DNA of 64,000 bases from assembly GCA_030762175.1 (NCBI GenBank), contig CM060846.1, positions 237,210,512 through 237,274,511 of the forward strand. Direction: 5' to 3'. This document shows positions 11,312-26,651 of this stretch, piece after piece. Source of the DNA: Metallyticus violacea. Its lineage: Eukaryota > Arthropoda > Insecta > Mantodea > Metallyticidae. The notes below the pieces were generated by a model. It worked only from the letters and a program-made list of their open reading frames with translations, ran no database searches and was not told the DNA's origin. Both the position numbers and the translations under genes were made by a program. Numbering within the stretch: the first letter of the stretch is position 1; every line of letters starts with the position of its first letter.

Positions 11312-11872
11312 AAATATTAAAAAGTTGAGTCGAAATTGTAACATATTCATCACTAAGATTTTAATAAAAAGGAAGTGTAGTTTCCGGAGCCATCGCTCCC
11401 ATCATCAGTTCCTGGTTGACCGTCGGCCTCGCTCCTCATGGTGGATTGATTCGTCTCTGGTGGAGGTTTAATGAACCTCTATATTAGTATATCACTTGGC
11501 GGAATTTCAAAATTAAAAACTTTCTGCTTGTTCTTCCAAATATAAATGTTTTCCCAGACTGTAAGTTCAGTTTTCCCTTTAATATTTTTAAGTAGTTTGG
11601 GGCTTTTATTAATGCTATGTTGTTCTTTCCAAAAATGCCAGGCCACTGCAGATTTTTCTTCTTTTCTTCTTTGGTTTATATTCCTAATGCGTTCTTTAGC
11701 TCTTGTTTTTATATTTCTTTTGCTCTTTCCAACATAAACTTTTTCACAATCATTGAAGTTCATCTGGTATATTGCTGATTTTTGTTGTAAGTTATCTTCT
11801 TTTTGTTTTGAGTTGAGGATATTTTTAATTGAATAATTATTTTTTGGAGCCAAAATAATGTTTTATTTTTTA
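11312..11872 (-). pseudogene. PLE 3' fragment, left arm of a large inverted repeat
   Basis: Minus-strand ORF of 124 codons (11479-11853): APKNNYSIKNILNSKQKEDN, IYQMNFNDCEKVYVGKSKRN, ARAKERIRNIN-like ARAKER, SAVAWHFWKEQHS, LTVWENIYIWKNKQ and NFEIPPSDI. It is the GIY-YIG endonuclease of a PLE with the boxes changed to IYQ and YVG. It mirrors the right arm at 12059-12622 almost base for base. The tail with a hammerhead-like core is at 11380-11408. Upstream RT is lost. Confidence 0.92.
11380..11408 (-). ncRNA. Hammerhead-ribozyme-like core (minus strand)
   Basis: Minus strand reads CTGATGA, then GGGAGC / GGCTCC with a short GAT loop, then GGAAAC. The consensus CUGAUGA box is perfect. It is the mirror copy of the motif at 12524. 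Confidence 0.68.
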
Positions 11873-12058
11873 AAAATAAACCTCTTGCTCTAATAGAAAA
11901 TGACTTCAAGTAAGAGGTTGTACACAAGAAAATAGACAGAGCAAAGAATAAAAAGAAAATTAGAGACACTATTGCACTTACTCCTATCAAAGAAGAAAAT
12001 AAAATGTACAAAAAATTTTAATGCCACCCATCAACCTTTCATAAATTTCAAAAGATTG
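11873..12058. other. Spacer between the PLE inverted arms
   Basis: About 186 bp. The right part (from about 11990) still reads as PLE thumb/linker (ATHQPFINFKRLLKNK, comparable to TYHPWSTKKFQKIL in other copies), so the right arm keeps more PLE than the left. The left part is unassigned. Confidence 0.6.
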
Positions 12059-12622
12059 TTAAAAAATAAAACATTATTTTGGTTCCAAAAAATAATTATT
12101 CCATTAAAAATATCCTCAACTCAAAACAAAAAGAAGATAACTTACAACAAAAATCAGCAATATACCAGATGAACTTCAATGATTGTGAAAAAGTTTATGT
12201 TGGAAAGAGCAAAAGAAATATAAAAACAAGAGCTAAAGAACGCATTAGGAATATAAACCAAAGAAGAAAAGAAGAAAAATCTGCAGTGGCCTGGCATTTT
12301 TGGAAAGAACAACATAGCATTAATAAAAACCCCAAACTACTTAAAAATATTAAAGGGAAAACTGAACTTACAGTCTGGGAAAATATTTATATTTGGAAGA
12401 ACAAGCAGAAAGTTTTTAATTTTGAAATCCCGCCAAGTGATATACTAATACAGAGGTTCATTAAACCTCCACCAGAGATGAATCAATCCACCACGAGGAG
12501 CGAGGCCGAAAGTCGACCAGGAACTGACGATTGGAGCAATGGCTCCAGAAACTAGTCTTCCTTTTTATTAAAATCTTAGTGATATATATGTTACAATTTC
12601 GACTCAACATTTTTAAATGTTA
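12059..12622 (+). pseudogene. PLE 3' fragment, right arm of a large inverted repeat
   Basis: Open frame of 158 codons (12079-12555): VPKNNYSIKNILNSKQKEDN, IYQMNFNDCEKVYVGKSKRN, SAVAWHFWKEQHS, WENIYIWKNKQ, NFEIPPSDILIQRF. It is nearly identical to the antisense copy at 11312-11872; differences are few (for example NKNPK versus NKSPK). The frame stays open, so the duplication is young or the arms are homogenised. A hammerhead-like core follows at 12524. Confidence 0.92.
12524..12552 (+). ncRNA. Hammerhead-ribozyme-like core
   Basis: CTGACGA, stem GGAGC / GCTCC with loop AATG, then AGAAAC. CTGACGA fits the CUGANGA box. It overlaps the 3' end of the open PLE frame. Confidence 0.62.
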
Positions 12623-15449
<2,827 letters not shown>

Positions 15450-16440
15450 TTATCACCAATTATTAAGTAAGAACAGTTTTATATAGGAGCAGTCATAGCA
15501 TATGATTGCACTTCTCATGCCATGGCAGTGCCTTTGATTTGTAAATAGAATTTTTCTTCAAAGGTGAACACATTGCAGATGAGGACCACATCAGCTAAGT
15601 AACAGATATTGTCAGTGAACGGTGTATGAGTCTCCAGTTGAGAGTCTAGGAAATATCTAATGACTGCAATTCCTTTTATGGGCATACAGTGATATCACAT
15701 CAGTGGTGGCCAGAATACTCTTGTGTTTCAAAATATCAATGGCTTTTAGAACATTCAAAAAATGGTAGATAATTTAAAGTAGAAAGATCTGGGCATAACA
15801 TAATTGTAACCAAAAGTTCACAAGAACAGAAATACACTCGGTAGGAGAGTCAAAACAAGCTAGAATCAGGTCTATTTAGAGAATTTTAGGGAGTAAATAT
15901 ATAGTAAGGTTACGAGGAATTTTTGGAGGTGAGGAGAGCAATATCTGGGGGACTAAGTCCCTTCCCTGGAGCCAGAAGAAGTGACAAAAGACTTGTATTT
16001 CTTGATTAAATTCAAGCTTGGGGTCAGGCAGAAGTAATTCTTAATTTGTCACATCTTTGAGCTGTTGGTAGTTTTCATTCCTGTAAGAGCAGATGTTGAC
16101 CCAGGTACCCTTGTCAGGAGAAAAAATTATGATATTGGGACTATGGTGTTGCTTTCTCATGAGAAGATAAATTTTCACTATGGTTGATATAGTCTGAAAA
16201 TTTGAATCCACTATGGCATTTAAAGATCCATTGATAAACAACTGTAATGGATAACTTGAAGGTAAGGAAAGAGGCTCATGTTTGGAGAGTGGGCAAAATT
16301 TAATCAAATGTGGGATGTCGGAATTTAGTAATAGTTTCACCTAATGTTATAGCAAAGCTTTACATCATTGGAAACAAATTTCAAATGGTTGAATTTGGGA
16401 GTACAAGTAAATGAAAGGCCATTTAGCAGAAGCCAGGTTT
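15450..16440 (-). pseudogene. PLE reverse transcriptase remnant of a different lineage
   Basis: Minus strand reads PHLIKFCPLSKHEPLSLPS, IYLLMRKQHHSPNIIIFSPD with KGTWVNICSYRNENYQQLKD (start of the RT, DKGxxVxxxxRxxY), LNQEIQ, YLLPKI (the LPKIHK box), DSPTECIS (RPIVxSxxxxT), LATTDVISLYA (TDVSSLYTNIPH, the first Asp motif), and GTAMA in place of GTAMGT near 15540. This YLLPKIHK - TDVxSLYTNIPH - GTAMGT set is typical of Penelope-like RTs but unlike the LPKFHK / GNPLSP copies elsewhere in the window. The YVDD part and endonuclease are lost. Many frameshifts. Confidence 0.7.
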
Positions 16441-16488
16441 CAGCATGGGTAAGGACATAGAACAAGTTGATGTCTTTTGGTATATCAT

Positions 16489-16788
16489 TTTTTTTTTTTG
16501 AATGATTTATTTATGGACGCTCCTTAACAGCTCAGGTCATCAGCGTCCCATTCAACTCGGGGCGTGAAACGGCCGACAAATTTTGCTCAAAGGCCTCTCT
16601 TTCAGGTTTGAGGTTCTTTTTCGTGCCGTAAATGTACGACACGGGACCCACGGCTTTGCTTCCCTTCCGAAGGAAGCCATACTTAGGATTTTTATGCCCG
16701 AAAAAATCCATCGGTCCTGGCCGGGTTCGAACCCGCGATCTTGGGTTTAGGAGGCAAGTATGGTAACCACTACACCACCAGGACCGAC
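16489..16788 (-). mobile_element. SINE family B, full copy 1
   Basis: tRNA-derived SINE, minus strand. The head reads TCCTGGTGGTGTAGTGGTTA (box A) and GGGTTCGAACCC (box B), and its ends TCCTGG / CCAGGA could form an acceptor stem. The tail is the T run at 16488-16499. Flanks GGTATATCATT and GGTATATCGATT form a target duplication. Body marker: CTTCCGAAGGAAGCC, ACACGGGACCCACGG. It is a SINE head, not a tRNA gene, because the same body recurs five more times. Confidence 0.94.
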
Positions 16789-16949
16789 GGTATATCGATT
16801 AATGGAATACAAGAAATATGGTCACTTTGGAAAGAATAGAATCAGGTGATGCAGCAAATTCTGAGTAGATGAGGCAATTGGAAACCACATCTGGGGCAGA
16901 TGAGGCAACTGCCAATACACTGTTACAACATAAATGAGCAAGAATATGA

Positions 16950-17730
16950 TTAGTTTATTGCAGTAAATTTATAAAAAGAATTTGTTTTATGTTAGATGTG
17001 GGGAGAGTAGTATCTAGGGAAGCTTCTTAGGTTTGGGGTGTGAGACAAGGGTGGAAATTATGATCCATTCTTTTTAATTTGTTTGTGAATGGTGTACTGG
17101 TAGAATTGAAAAAAAATGTAATATACATTTGCCAGTAATAAACAATCCGGAAATTCTGTAATATGCCAATGATCTAATGGTTGCATTTTCTCAGTGATTG
17201 GTTTGAAAAATGTTATCCTAGAAATTGAGAGATATTGTGCAAAATAAGATCTTAAAATCAATCAGTAAAATAATTAATTTGGTATTTAAGAAGGTGAATG
17301 AACTAAGTAGGAGGATTTGGTTTCCATTTCAAATCAAGTACTCAAGAAAAATTGGAACAGAGTAGGAGCTTAAAAGAGAGCAATAATACAGAAAATAAAT
17401 AAGGTAAAGAATGGAAAGAAAAAACTACCTGAATGGGTGCCTGAACCTCTGTCCTCTGGAATTCCAGTAGGAGACTACTGATGAGCCTAAGATAGAAGTT
17501 AGCAAGGATCGCAGGTATTAGACAGGGGATACTCTACTTATGTTATCATTTTATTTTATATTGCTTAATGAATTGGAATAAGAATAATTATTTTTCATTT
17601 ATAACTTCGTAAAGAAACTTTTTAAATAAAATTCTAAGGGGTCACACCAAAGAATGGCCAGAGCCAAATAGGTGAAGATCTCTTGTATTCATTTTTTTGT
17701 CTTAGCATTTCAATAAATAAATACTGTTAC
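16950..17730 (+). pseudogene. LINE 3' part (RT end and tail)
   Basis: Reads YVRCGESSI, FLGLGCETR, FVCEWC-like FVNDV remnant, MPVINNPEIL then YANDLMVAFS (the LLFADDLV box, with ND for DD), and IVQNKILKSI. The tail carries GGAATTCCAGTAGGAGACTA near 17458, GGGGTCACACCAAAGAATGGCC at 17638 and ends in TTTCAATAAATAAA. The same tail features occur at 50300-50570, so it belongs to that LINE family. Confidence 0.75.
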
Positions 17731-19529
17731 AAAACAGCAGTACAAAAAGCTTATTGAAGGTTACTACCTTGAAATGCAGTAAAGATAAACATAAGAATTT
17801 CCTGAGGTGTCTTAAGGTGGAATGATTTCAGTTCATAGTAGAAAATATAAACTTAAAAGTTTCCTTTAAGGTGTCTTAAAGTAGAAAGATTTCATTCACT
17901 AGTTAGCACAAGGCAGAATTCTATCAATAACACTGATATGCTTTGAAGAGCAAGCTAAAGAGGAAAACTTCTAATTACAGGAATTGTTATGGACATAAGA
18001 ATGGCAACAGCATGGGCCATGCACATCTTTTTAAATTTCCTTAATCAGGTAACTTGGCCTCCATTTATATATAAAGCTTGCTGTTGTTCTAGATAAAAAT
18101 AGAACAAGTGAAGAAAAGCTTTCTTTTCTTTAAACAGGTTTTCCACTTTCTGAAAAGTCAACGAAAAAACATGGAAGTTAACTTTGGTTGGGAAATCGTT
18201 TTTTATTCTTGAAATGCCAGAGAAATGTCCCCAATAGTGAAACCTGAAGGAAAAATTTTATGCTCCAACTTGCCATAATTCAGAGTGTAAAATTTTTATT
18301 CAAGTAGTCTGTGTAATCACATCAAACCCTCAGTGCATTAGTGCAGTAAGGCAAAAATGTACATCCAGGTTCCACTGTAGACAAGAATAGTGGTTAACTT
18401 CCAGAGTGTAAGTCCAAATGAGGGTAACATTAGTGGTAATTAAGCTGGATTCGGAGTAGGGCAATTTGTTTTTATTCACTATGTTTCTAGTGAATGTAAT
18501 ATGCATCAAACAGGCACTAGTACCCATCAAAGCTTATCTGTCATACCACAGCTGATTAGCTGATCTGTTAACGAGGAAAGTTTACTGTTTTTGAACATAT
18601 AACCTCCTGCACTGCTGGTCTGTAAAATGCTTCTGAGTTAACTCCAGGTGTGCAAAATACATTCTAATGAATGTATATAATGCAAATCTAACTTACTAGA
18701 CATAAAAAGGTTGGTATTTTTCATATGTAAACGAGGCATTGTGCTGAAGTGGACTTTATGTTCAGACTTTAAGAGTTGTACCATTTTTTTTTTTTGTAAG
18801 GTGTACACCCAATGCTTTTAATTTCCAAAAAAGCATCTGAATATGATTCTTCTCCATGAGATTTTAATAGTGACTTTGATATACATAGATTAATTTATAC
18901 TACATATGGAAGTAATAATGAAATGTGGGTTTTTATTTTATCTTTTAATATTTCATCATTCGCTAATCTCAATTTTGAATTAACAGTAATATACAGAGGG
19001 TGTAATATGGTCACTTCTCTCTCACTTTAGTTATGCAACAATTATCACAATGTTTCAGGTTTTGATTTTTCATGCTGAAACAATACTATTATGGCTAAAC
19101 AGTATACTATTTTCCAAATATTTGTTAGACAGTGAAGTATGTCAGTGAACTTTGGTTAGATATGATGTAAGAGGATCCTTGTTCAGCATATTGTAAACTT
19201 TGCTTCACATTTAAATGTAGTAAAATAGATAAGCAAGCTGTGATTTCTCATACTAAGGGACCAAAATATTGGAAGAACATGTCTCATAATTGCAATCAAG
19301 TATCGAGTTTTTATATAAAGGGAACTCTTCTTCTGCCTCCTCCTCCTCCTCCTCCTCCTCCTCCTTCTTCGTTAAAGATCCAGCATCATCAAACTGCAAT
19401 GTCTTCACTCTAATACATACATCACAGCATAAATATATGAAGACTTTTGTCATGAAAGATATCACTTTAGCAGAGGTGAGGGTCATTTGAGAAATTCTCG
19501 GATTGAAGCACAAAATGATGGCATAACTT
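17731..19529. other. PTEN intron without recognised gene
   Basis: 1.8 kb of AT-rich sequence. The only clear structure is the TCC microsatellite at 19338-19372. Confidence 0.5.
19338..19372. repeat. (TCC)n microsatellite
   Basis: About ten TCC units, giving poly-Ser and poly-Glu open frames on the two strands that are artefacts. Confidence 0.95.
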
Positions 19530-20530
19530 TTTGAAATTCTTATTTTTCATGACACTAATACACTTTTTTCACAATACTCCAAATCTTTATCCCATCATGA
19601 AAGTCAGATTTATTCAGGCTTGCAAAATGTACCTGAACCTTACACTCTTCATCAGACAAAAATGTCTTTCCATCAAGAAATTTTCTCAGTTTAGGGAACA
19701 AATGGAAGTTAATTGAAGTCAAGTCAGGGGAATAAGAGAGATGTGGCAGCAAATTGTACCCCAATTCATTGATTTTTGCCATTACAATTTGTGAAAGTGA
19801 GCATTGTCTTGATACAAGATGACTTTCTTCTTTGATAACCTAGCCTTTTCTCACATATTTTTGTCCTCATTAGGTCCAAGAGATTAGCGTAACATGCTCC
19901 ATTGATTGGGGGAAAGATAATCAATCAGCAGTACACCCTCGGTATCATATAAAACTGACACCATGATCTTCCCGGCTGATTTCACACCTTTGGCAGTGGA
20001 GAAACATGATGCTTCCATTGGTTAGAGGCTGTTTTGTTTTGGGTGTGTAATAGTGCACACTCATCACAAATTGATGCATTAAGTCAATCAGATCTCTCTG
20101 AAAATGGGTCAAACTTTGCTCAGAGAGTTGCACTCAGATTCGCTTTTGATTTTGGGTCAGCATTTAATGGCACCTATCTTGCCAATAATTTTTTCAGGCA
20201 CAATTCTTCCCTCAAAATGTGAAATACACATTCACCTGAAATGCCCAGAACTTCACCAATATTGGACACCTTTAATCAACAATCCTACAGAAATATGTTT
20301 TCACCTTATATAATTTATAATGTCCAGACTGATTTTGGCCGTACCTTGCTTAGGTCATCTCCCAAGCTTTCATGGGCATGTTTAAACTCCATTACCCACT
20401 TGGAAATATTTTAAATGTTGGTACAGAACCCCCTTGAGTGTTTGTCATACTATATGAATTTCTGTTGCATTCATACCCTTCTTTACCAAGTGCTGAATAA
20501 CCACACATTGTTCAATATTTGCCATTTTCC
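19530..20530 (-). mobile_element. Mariner element 3 (decayed)
   Basis: Minus-strand transposase from about 20526: ANIEQCVVIQHLVKKGMNAT, EIHIV (helix-turn-helix), YFQVGNGV, then around 19950-20130 QFVMSVHYYTPKTKQPLTNG (first-Asp region, HHYTPETK), GVSFI, DTEGVLLIDYL, YQDNAHFHK (second Asp, LHDNAR-H) and LPHLSYSPDLTSINFHLFPK with LRKFLDGKTFLSDEE (third Asp, PPYSPDLAPSDFHLFPKL). Frameshifts prevent activity. TIRs were not identified. Confidence 0.85.
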
Positions 20531-20845
20531 CTGTATACACTTCTGCAATGCAAACAAACAGCTGTAGCTGCTATGATTCTTTACCAATTCATATATTATT
20601 GCACAGATATTTTTATGGAAGATAACAAAACTGCTTTGGAACTGCTGCTGCAGTCTATGGGTCATTCTGAAAGCTTTTCAAATAATCCTCATAGATTTTC
20701 ACTCGGAAGATGTCCTTGAATTTGTGTTCAAAGGACCTCTTTGACTTTCAGAAGAATATTTCCTGACAGATTAATTGTATAGAACTTCTTTATAGATTAA
20801 ACTAAAGGATCATATGTTGTCAACTATGGACAAGTTCTATAGATC

Positions 20846-21075
20846 ATTGATTTGTTTTATTTATGGACACTCCTTAACACCTCAGGTCATCAGCATCCTA
20901 TTCAATTTAGGGCGTGAAATGGCTGACAAATTTTGCTCAGAGGCCTCTTTTTTCAGACTTGAGATTCTTTTTCGTGCCATAAATGTATAACATGGGACCC
21001 ACGGTTTTACTTTCCTTCCAAAGGAAGCCATACTTAGGATTTTTACGCCCCGAAAAAATCCATTGATCCTGGCCA
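20846..21075 (-). mobile_element. SINE family B, truncated copy 2
   Basis: Starts with TTTGTTTTATTTATGGACAC and keeps the body (CCTTCCAAAGGAAGCCATAC) but breaks off within box B (TGATCCTGGCCAG), so the tRNA head is missing. More diverged than copies at 16489 and 60803. Confidence 0.9.
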
Positions 21076-21419
21076 GTAGTTTCTTAGACTGCTGATAGAA
21101 GAATTTGAGGAGCTACATTGATTATCTAATATTTCACTGAATCTAAATAAAATGGGACAAAGGGATCATATTGAAATGGTGGTATGGTTTATAAATGTTA
21201 ACCAGTAAAAGGTTTGTACCTTCCACCAAATTAATTAACTTGAGAAAGAAACAAATTATTGTAATGAATTTCAGTTCTTCCTGGAACAGTGTTTTTTAGG
21301 ATTGTCATCAGTGAAACATTTTTGTTAGGAAAACATGTACAAGTTTTGATAGATATCGATGTATGTAGTTACACAACAGTTAATGGTATCATTAATATGG
21401 ATCACTTGAAATCTGTGCC

Positions 21420-22230
21420 TGGCAACAAGAGTCATCATTAGTGTTGGAAGCTGCGAAAGACCCACTTGTGAAAGCTAAGCTTTTTGCATTCAAAGTGCCC
21501 TGAATGATTGTGGGTCAAGTTCCAAGCTTTTAGTACTTTTGCTATTCTCATCACTTGAAGTTCTGAGGAATCTTGTAGAAAGATTTGTGAAGCAAGAAAA
21601 GATTTTACAGGCTTAGGAATTTGGATTTTATGCAATGAAAATATCATTTCAGTTGAAAAAGTATACATTAAGAAGCTCTTAAAAGAGGCCAGGTGTGCTG
21701 ACCAAGAGAAATTGTTTTTAAAAACCAAATTTAAAAATTGCTAATGAGTATAGTGCAAAAACTGAAAGAAAGAACTCCATTGGAATTATAATCTTGCACA
21801 AATCTTAATATTTTTTGATCCTAAAATCACATTCCTTCGTTCAAATCTTGATTCGAAAGAAGTTGATATTATTTGAGAACAATTGCAGGGGACAAAAAAG
21901 TGTGCAAAACTGTGGCATAGAGGGATAAGAACTGTTGATCAGTGATTTGTAATGAAACTTTGTTTCAGTCGATCATATAGGAATGTTTCTGTTTAAAACA
22001 GCTTTTCTGTCAGCAAAAATATTTTCATTCAAAACCTAACAGAAAAATCTTAAATAGCTCAGATGCTGTGGACCAGGAGAGGTGCCAGTAACCAGAAGTA
22101 TGCATATTTCTATTACCGCTTCAAGGAACTTGATAAGAAAAATATGAAGAAGAAGACAAAAAGAGAAAAGGAAAATGAACCAAGAACTAAGAGATCTTGA
22201 GGAAAAGAATAAAAGAACTAAAATTCAGGG
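21420..22230 (+). pseudogene. hAT-like transposase-associated remnant
   Basis: Reads in pieces: VLEAAKDPLVKAKLFAFKV, SSLEVLRNLVERFVKQEKIL, LKERTPLEL, then LDSKEVDII-EQLQGTKKC. An arthropod repeat protein family with the order KDPLV-AKL, L-xLM-RFVKKEVL, EKSPLKY is similar in my memory and associated with hAT-type elements, but I cannot confirm the family. Multiple stops; not functional. Confidence 0.35.
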
Positions 22231-23671
22231 AGATAAGGAGCATATTTAGATAAACCAAAGAAAGAAGTGCTGGAAAAAGATTAAAAATAGTATTTAAAAT
22301 AAAATGAAAATATTCTATAATTAACAATTTCTGCTCCTGGAAAGAATGGAAAGTATATGTTAAGAACATATTCTACATCTAGAAAGTTAGCTGCAGTCAT
22401 TTCCCGCTTGCAAACCCTAATTAGTATTTGCAACACCGACAAAGTATATACTGATGCATGCACTTCAAACCCCTCTATTCAAGATTGCATTTATCCATCA
22501 CTAACATCCCTGTTCTAGACTTAATATTTTTGCTCATAGATATGTGAAAAGTAGCTGTTAAATAAAATAAAAATAACCTAGGCCAAACAATTCCTGCAAT
22601 GTTAGTTTGTAATGAAAAAATATGTAATTTACTTAGTGTTTAAAATATATTTTAAAAATCATGAAAAGTCTGGAAGTGAAGAGAGAAGTAGGCCAGCTCT
22701 GGAAATGGTGAAAGCTGGATTCCCTTGATTGTTTTTCTGAAAGAAAAAGGAGAAAGCTTAACATTCTGTGTTCTGAAAGCAAAATTAAAAATTTACTCAG
22801 GGAAAAGACATGGAATTCATATTTCAAAATAGTGTGTGCACAGTGTTATGTGTCAGAGTTATTTGTTTTGATAATTTGACTGAAATTGCACAACAGCATA
22901 TTCCATCCCTAAAATAAGATAAACATTATAACAGTTGTTCTTGTCTTTGTAATAATTCAGTAAATATTATGTGATTATGATAGTTTATCAGAATAGCGTT
23001 AAGGTCTCTTAAGAATTTACTTATATGTATTTAGAACCCCTAAACAGGAACAACAAAAGAAAAGAAAGTTGTTCTTCCAATTCTTTCTGGAGCAATACAT
23101 TAAATCTAATTCATTTCCGTAATTTAGCAATTATAGTGTTGAAAGTACTTATTGAAACCACACTGATGAAAAAGATACCCACTACACACTATACGATTAT
23201 CACTTTTCCAGCTAGAAGTTAATGACACTGGTGACTACTGCAAGATATTTGGGGCAAAGATTTGCCTGTTAGCGTGCATCTAATGAAGGCAGATGAACCA
23301 GACTGTATAACCATTTGGAAAATGTCATTAAAAATGTTGGTTTTGTAGTACTGGTTACAATGAAAATAATTTGTACCCTTATCTGTAAAACACCTAACCC
23401 ACTGCTTTCTTATGGTAAATATGACTAATTCAGAATCAAAATACAATTATAGAAAAATATATGACTCATAATAGTGATGATGTATACTTTTTGGGCTGCA
23501 AGAGAAATATAATAATCTTAGAATGTGTTCCTTATTTGAGTTAAAATAATTTTGTTGATTACCAGCAAAGTTTGGTTTGTAAATGAATATGAATTTTTTT
23601 TCCATGATAATAAGAAAAACCAGTTTGATGTCAACTGGAGATACTTGTTTATGACAAGGCACTTTCAGATA
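22231..23671. other. PTEN intron without recognised feature
   Basis: 1.4 kb AT-rich sequence with only short open frames lacking any family signature. Confidence 0.5.
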
Positions 23672-23955
23672 CTTTTTTTTTAATGGTGTTTAACGCCCAT
23701 TTTTACTACTCAGGCACCACAGATGGTGGACACTGATAATAAATACATGAGATGAAATGATATATTGGGAAATGATTTTTTAAGGAAGGAAACATTCCAG
23801 GCCTGAGTTTAGAGTACCTTTCCTGGCATTTGCCATTTATGAGGACAGGAAAACCTGAGAAAAACCTCAATCAGGGAGGATGGTCCTGGCCAGATTCGAA
23901 CCCCAGACCTCCCGCTAAGGAGTCTGCGCCACAACAACCTCGACCATCTGTGACA
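23672..23955 (-). mobile_element. SINE family A, copy 3
   Basis: Full-length copy: T run at 23672-23681, body CACCACAGATGGTGGACACT, box B CAGATTCGAACCCC complement, box A in the complement of CAACAACCTCGACCATC. It lies 185 bp upstream of the second PTEN exon, in antisense orientation. Confidence 0.92.
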
Positions 23956-24098
23956 GTTTTAGGTACTGTGGAAACTATAATGCTTTCATTGTGTCTTTTA
24001 ACAATAACACATCTGTTTGGAAAGCCTATTCCAATTCAATGAAGGAAATTGTAATTATTTTTAAAATGCCTATTTCATATATACTGTGTCTTTGGTAG

Positions 24099-25276
<1,178 letters not shown>

Positions 25277-25320
25277 GTCATTTGAGTGGTTGATGGGTCA
25301 TTTGAGTGGTTGATGGGTCA
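25277..25320. repeat. 20-base tandem duplication
   Basis: GTCATTTGAGTGGTTGATGG is repeated directly twice, with a third start (GTCATTT) following. Confidence 0.9.
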
Positions 25321-25377
25321 TTTTCTGCTTTGTGTATCAAATGCAATATACTGTTTACAGTTGCATCAGAACATGAG

Positions 25378-26330
25378 AAAGGAATTTTCATTTACCCAGC
25401 TTGCGGATATGCATTTGATTTATGGTGCAGCAAGAGGACATGCATCTGTAGCTGCACAGCTGTACAGGGATAGATTTCCAGACAGATCTTCATCCTTATT
25501 GCTCAACCTTCCAAAATGTCCATCAGTGTTTACAGGAAACTGGATCTTTAATGGTGCACATACTAGATGCATCACACCCCAGCCTTTGATGAAGAGGTGC
25601 TTACCAAGGTTTGGGCGTAAACTTTGACCAGCATCTGAGCAATTGCCAGGGCCTTGAAAATGAACAAGTCCAGTGTGTATCCGGTCCTGCACGAAGAGCA
25701 ACTATTTCCTTATCATCTGCTTGAAGTGCAGGCATTGGGGCCAGTGGAACTCAGTCCCAGACTAGAGTTCTGTAGGTGGGCCTTGCAGTGGCAGAATGAA
25801 CAGCCTGACTTCTTCTCCTCCATTCTCTTCACTGACGAGGCAATGTTCATAAGAGGTGGGCTAATTCTTAACCATAGGAGCAGTTATTTATGGCGGTATG
25901 AGCAGCCACATACAGTGTTAAAGGCTGGTTATCACCACTGATTCAGCATCAATATGTGGGCAGGCATCATGTCCAATCATATAATTGGCCACATCTACTT
26001 TTACATGGTTAAATGGACATGTGTATCTTCAGTTCCTCACCCGTATTTTTGCCTATGTTTTTGAGAAGACGTCCCTCTGATTATCCAACATCAAATGTGG
26101 TTATGTAGCTCCTCCCCATTTCAGTGTGGAAGTATGGGATTATTTCAATGGTGTGCTTCCTGGGCAGTGAATTGAAAGAGGTGGTCCTGTAGATTGGCCA
26201 CTGCATTCTCTGCACCTCAATCCCCTAGATTTGTTTTTATGGGAACATTTAAAGAGTCTTGTGTACATATCATCAGTTTACAATGATGTTTCATCAGAAA
26301 TCTCTTGCCTGCCAGCATAGCTCAGCATGA
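25378..26330 (+). pseudogene. DUF4817-type DDE transposase, nearly full length but broken
   Basis: Begins KEFSFTQLADMHLIYGAARG, HASVAAQLYRDRFPDR (DUF4817 helix-turn-helix: YADMHFIYG--xGNAxxAAxxYxxRFPxR), then SSVYPVLHEEQLFPYHLLEV, QALGPVELSPRLEFCRWALQ, FFSSILFTDEAMFIRGGL (first Asp), SYLWRYEQPHT, INMWAGIMSNHIIGHIY, APPHFSVEVWDYFNG, ERGGPVDWPLHSLHLNPLDL and FLWEHLKSLVY. The last box has His for the catalytic Asp (LHLNP for PDL-P), and the second Asp region (QHDGAPPH) is damaged. At least three frame breaks. Different subfamily from the fragments at 2612-3180. Confidence 0.9.
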
Positions 26331-26365
26331 TCATTTCTCTCTATTCAATCTCATAAAAGAATGTG

Positions 26366-26651
26366 AAAAAAACGAATGAATGAATGGTTTATAATGCCCG
26401 ATTTTGCTACAGAGGCACAACAGGTGATGGACACTGAATGATACATTGGGAAAGGATTTATTTTTAAGGAAGGAATTGTTCCAGGCCTAAGTCTAGGGTA
26501 CCCCCCCCCTGGCATTTGCCATTTATGAGGACTGAGGAAAACCTTGGAAAAAAACTCAGTCAGGGAGGACGGTCCTGGCAGGATTCAAACTCCAGACCTC
26601 CCGCTCATGAGTCCGTGCCTTAATGACCTCGACCACCCGTAGTGGTGCACG
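26366..26651 (-). mobile_element. SINE family A, copy 4
   Basis: Body and head present: GCACAACAGGTGATGGACAC, AGGATTCAAACTCC (box B complement), TTAATGACCTCGACCACC (box A complement). Flanks AAAAGAATGTG and AAAGAAATGTGG look like a target duplication. It inserted about 40 bp downstream of the DUF4817 transposase remnant. Confidence 0.9.

Noticed and set aside
16720..16788. tRNA gene candidate
   Set aside because: The tRNA-like sequence is the head of SINE family B, repeated at several sites with the same body and a poly-A tail.
19253..19513. Poly-Glu and poly-Ser ORFs
   Set aside because: Produced by the TCC microsatellite.
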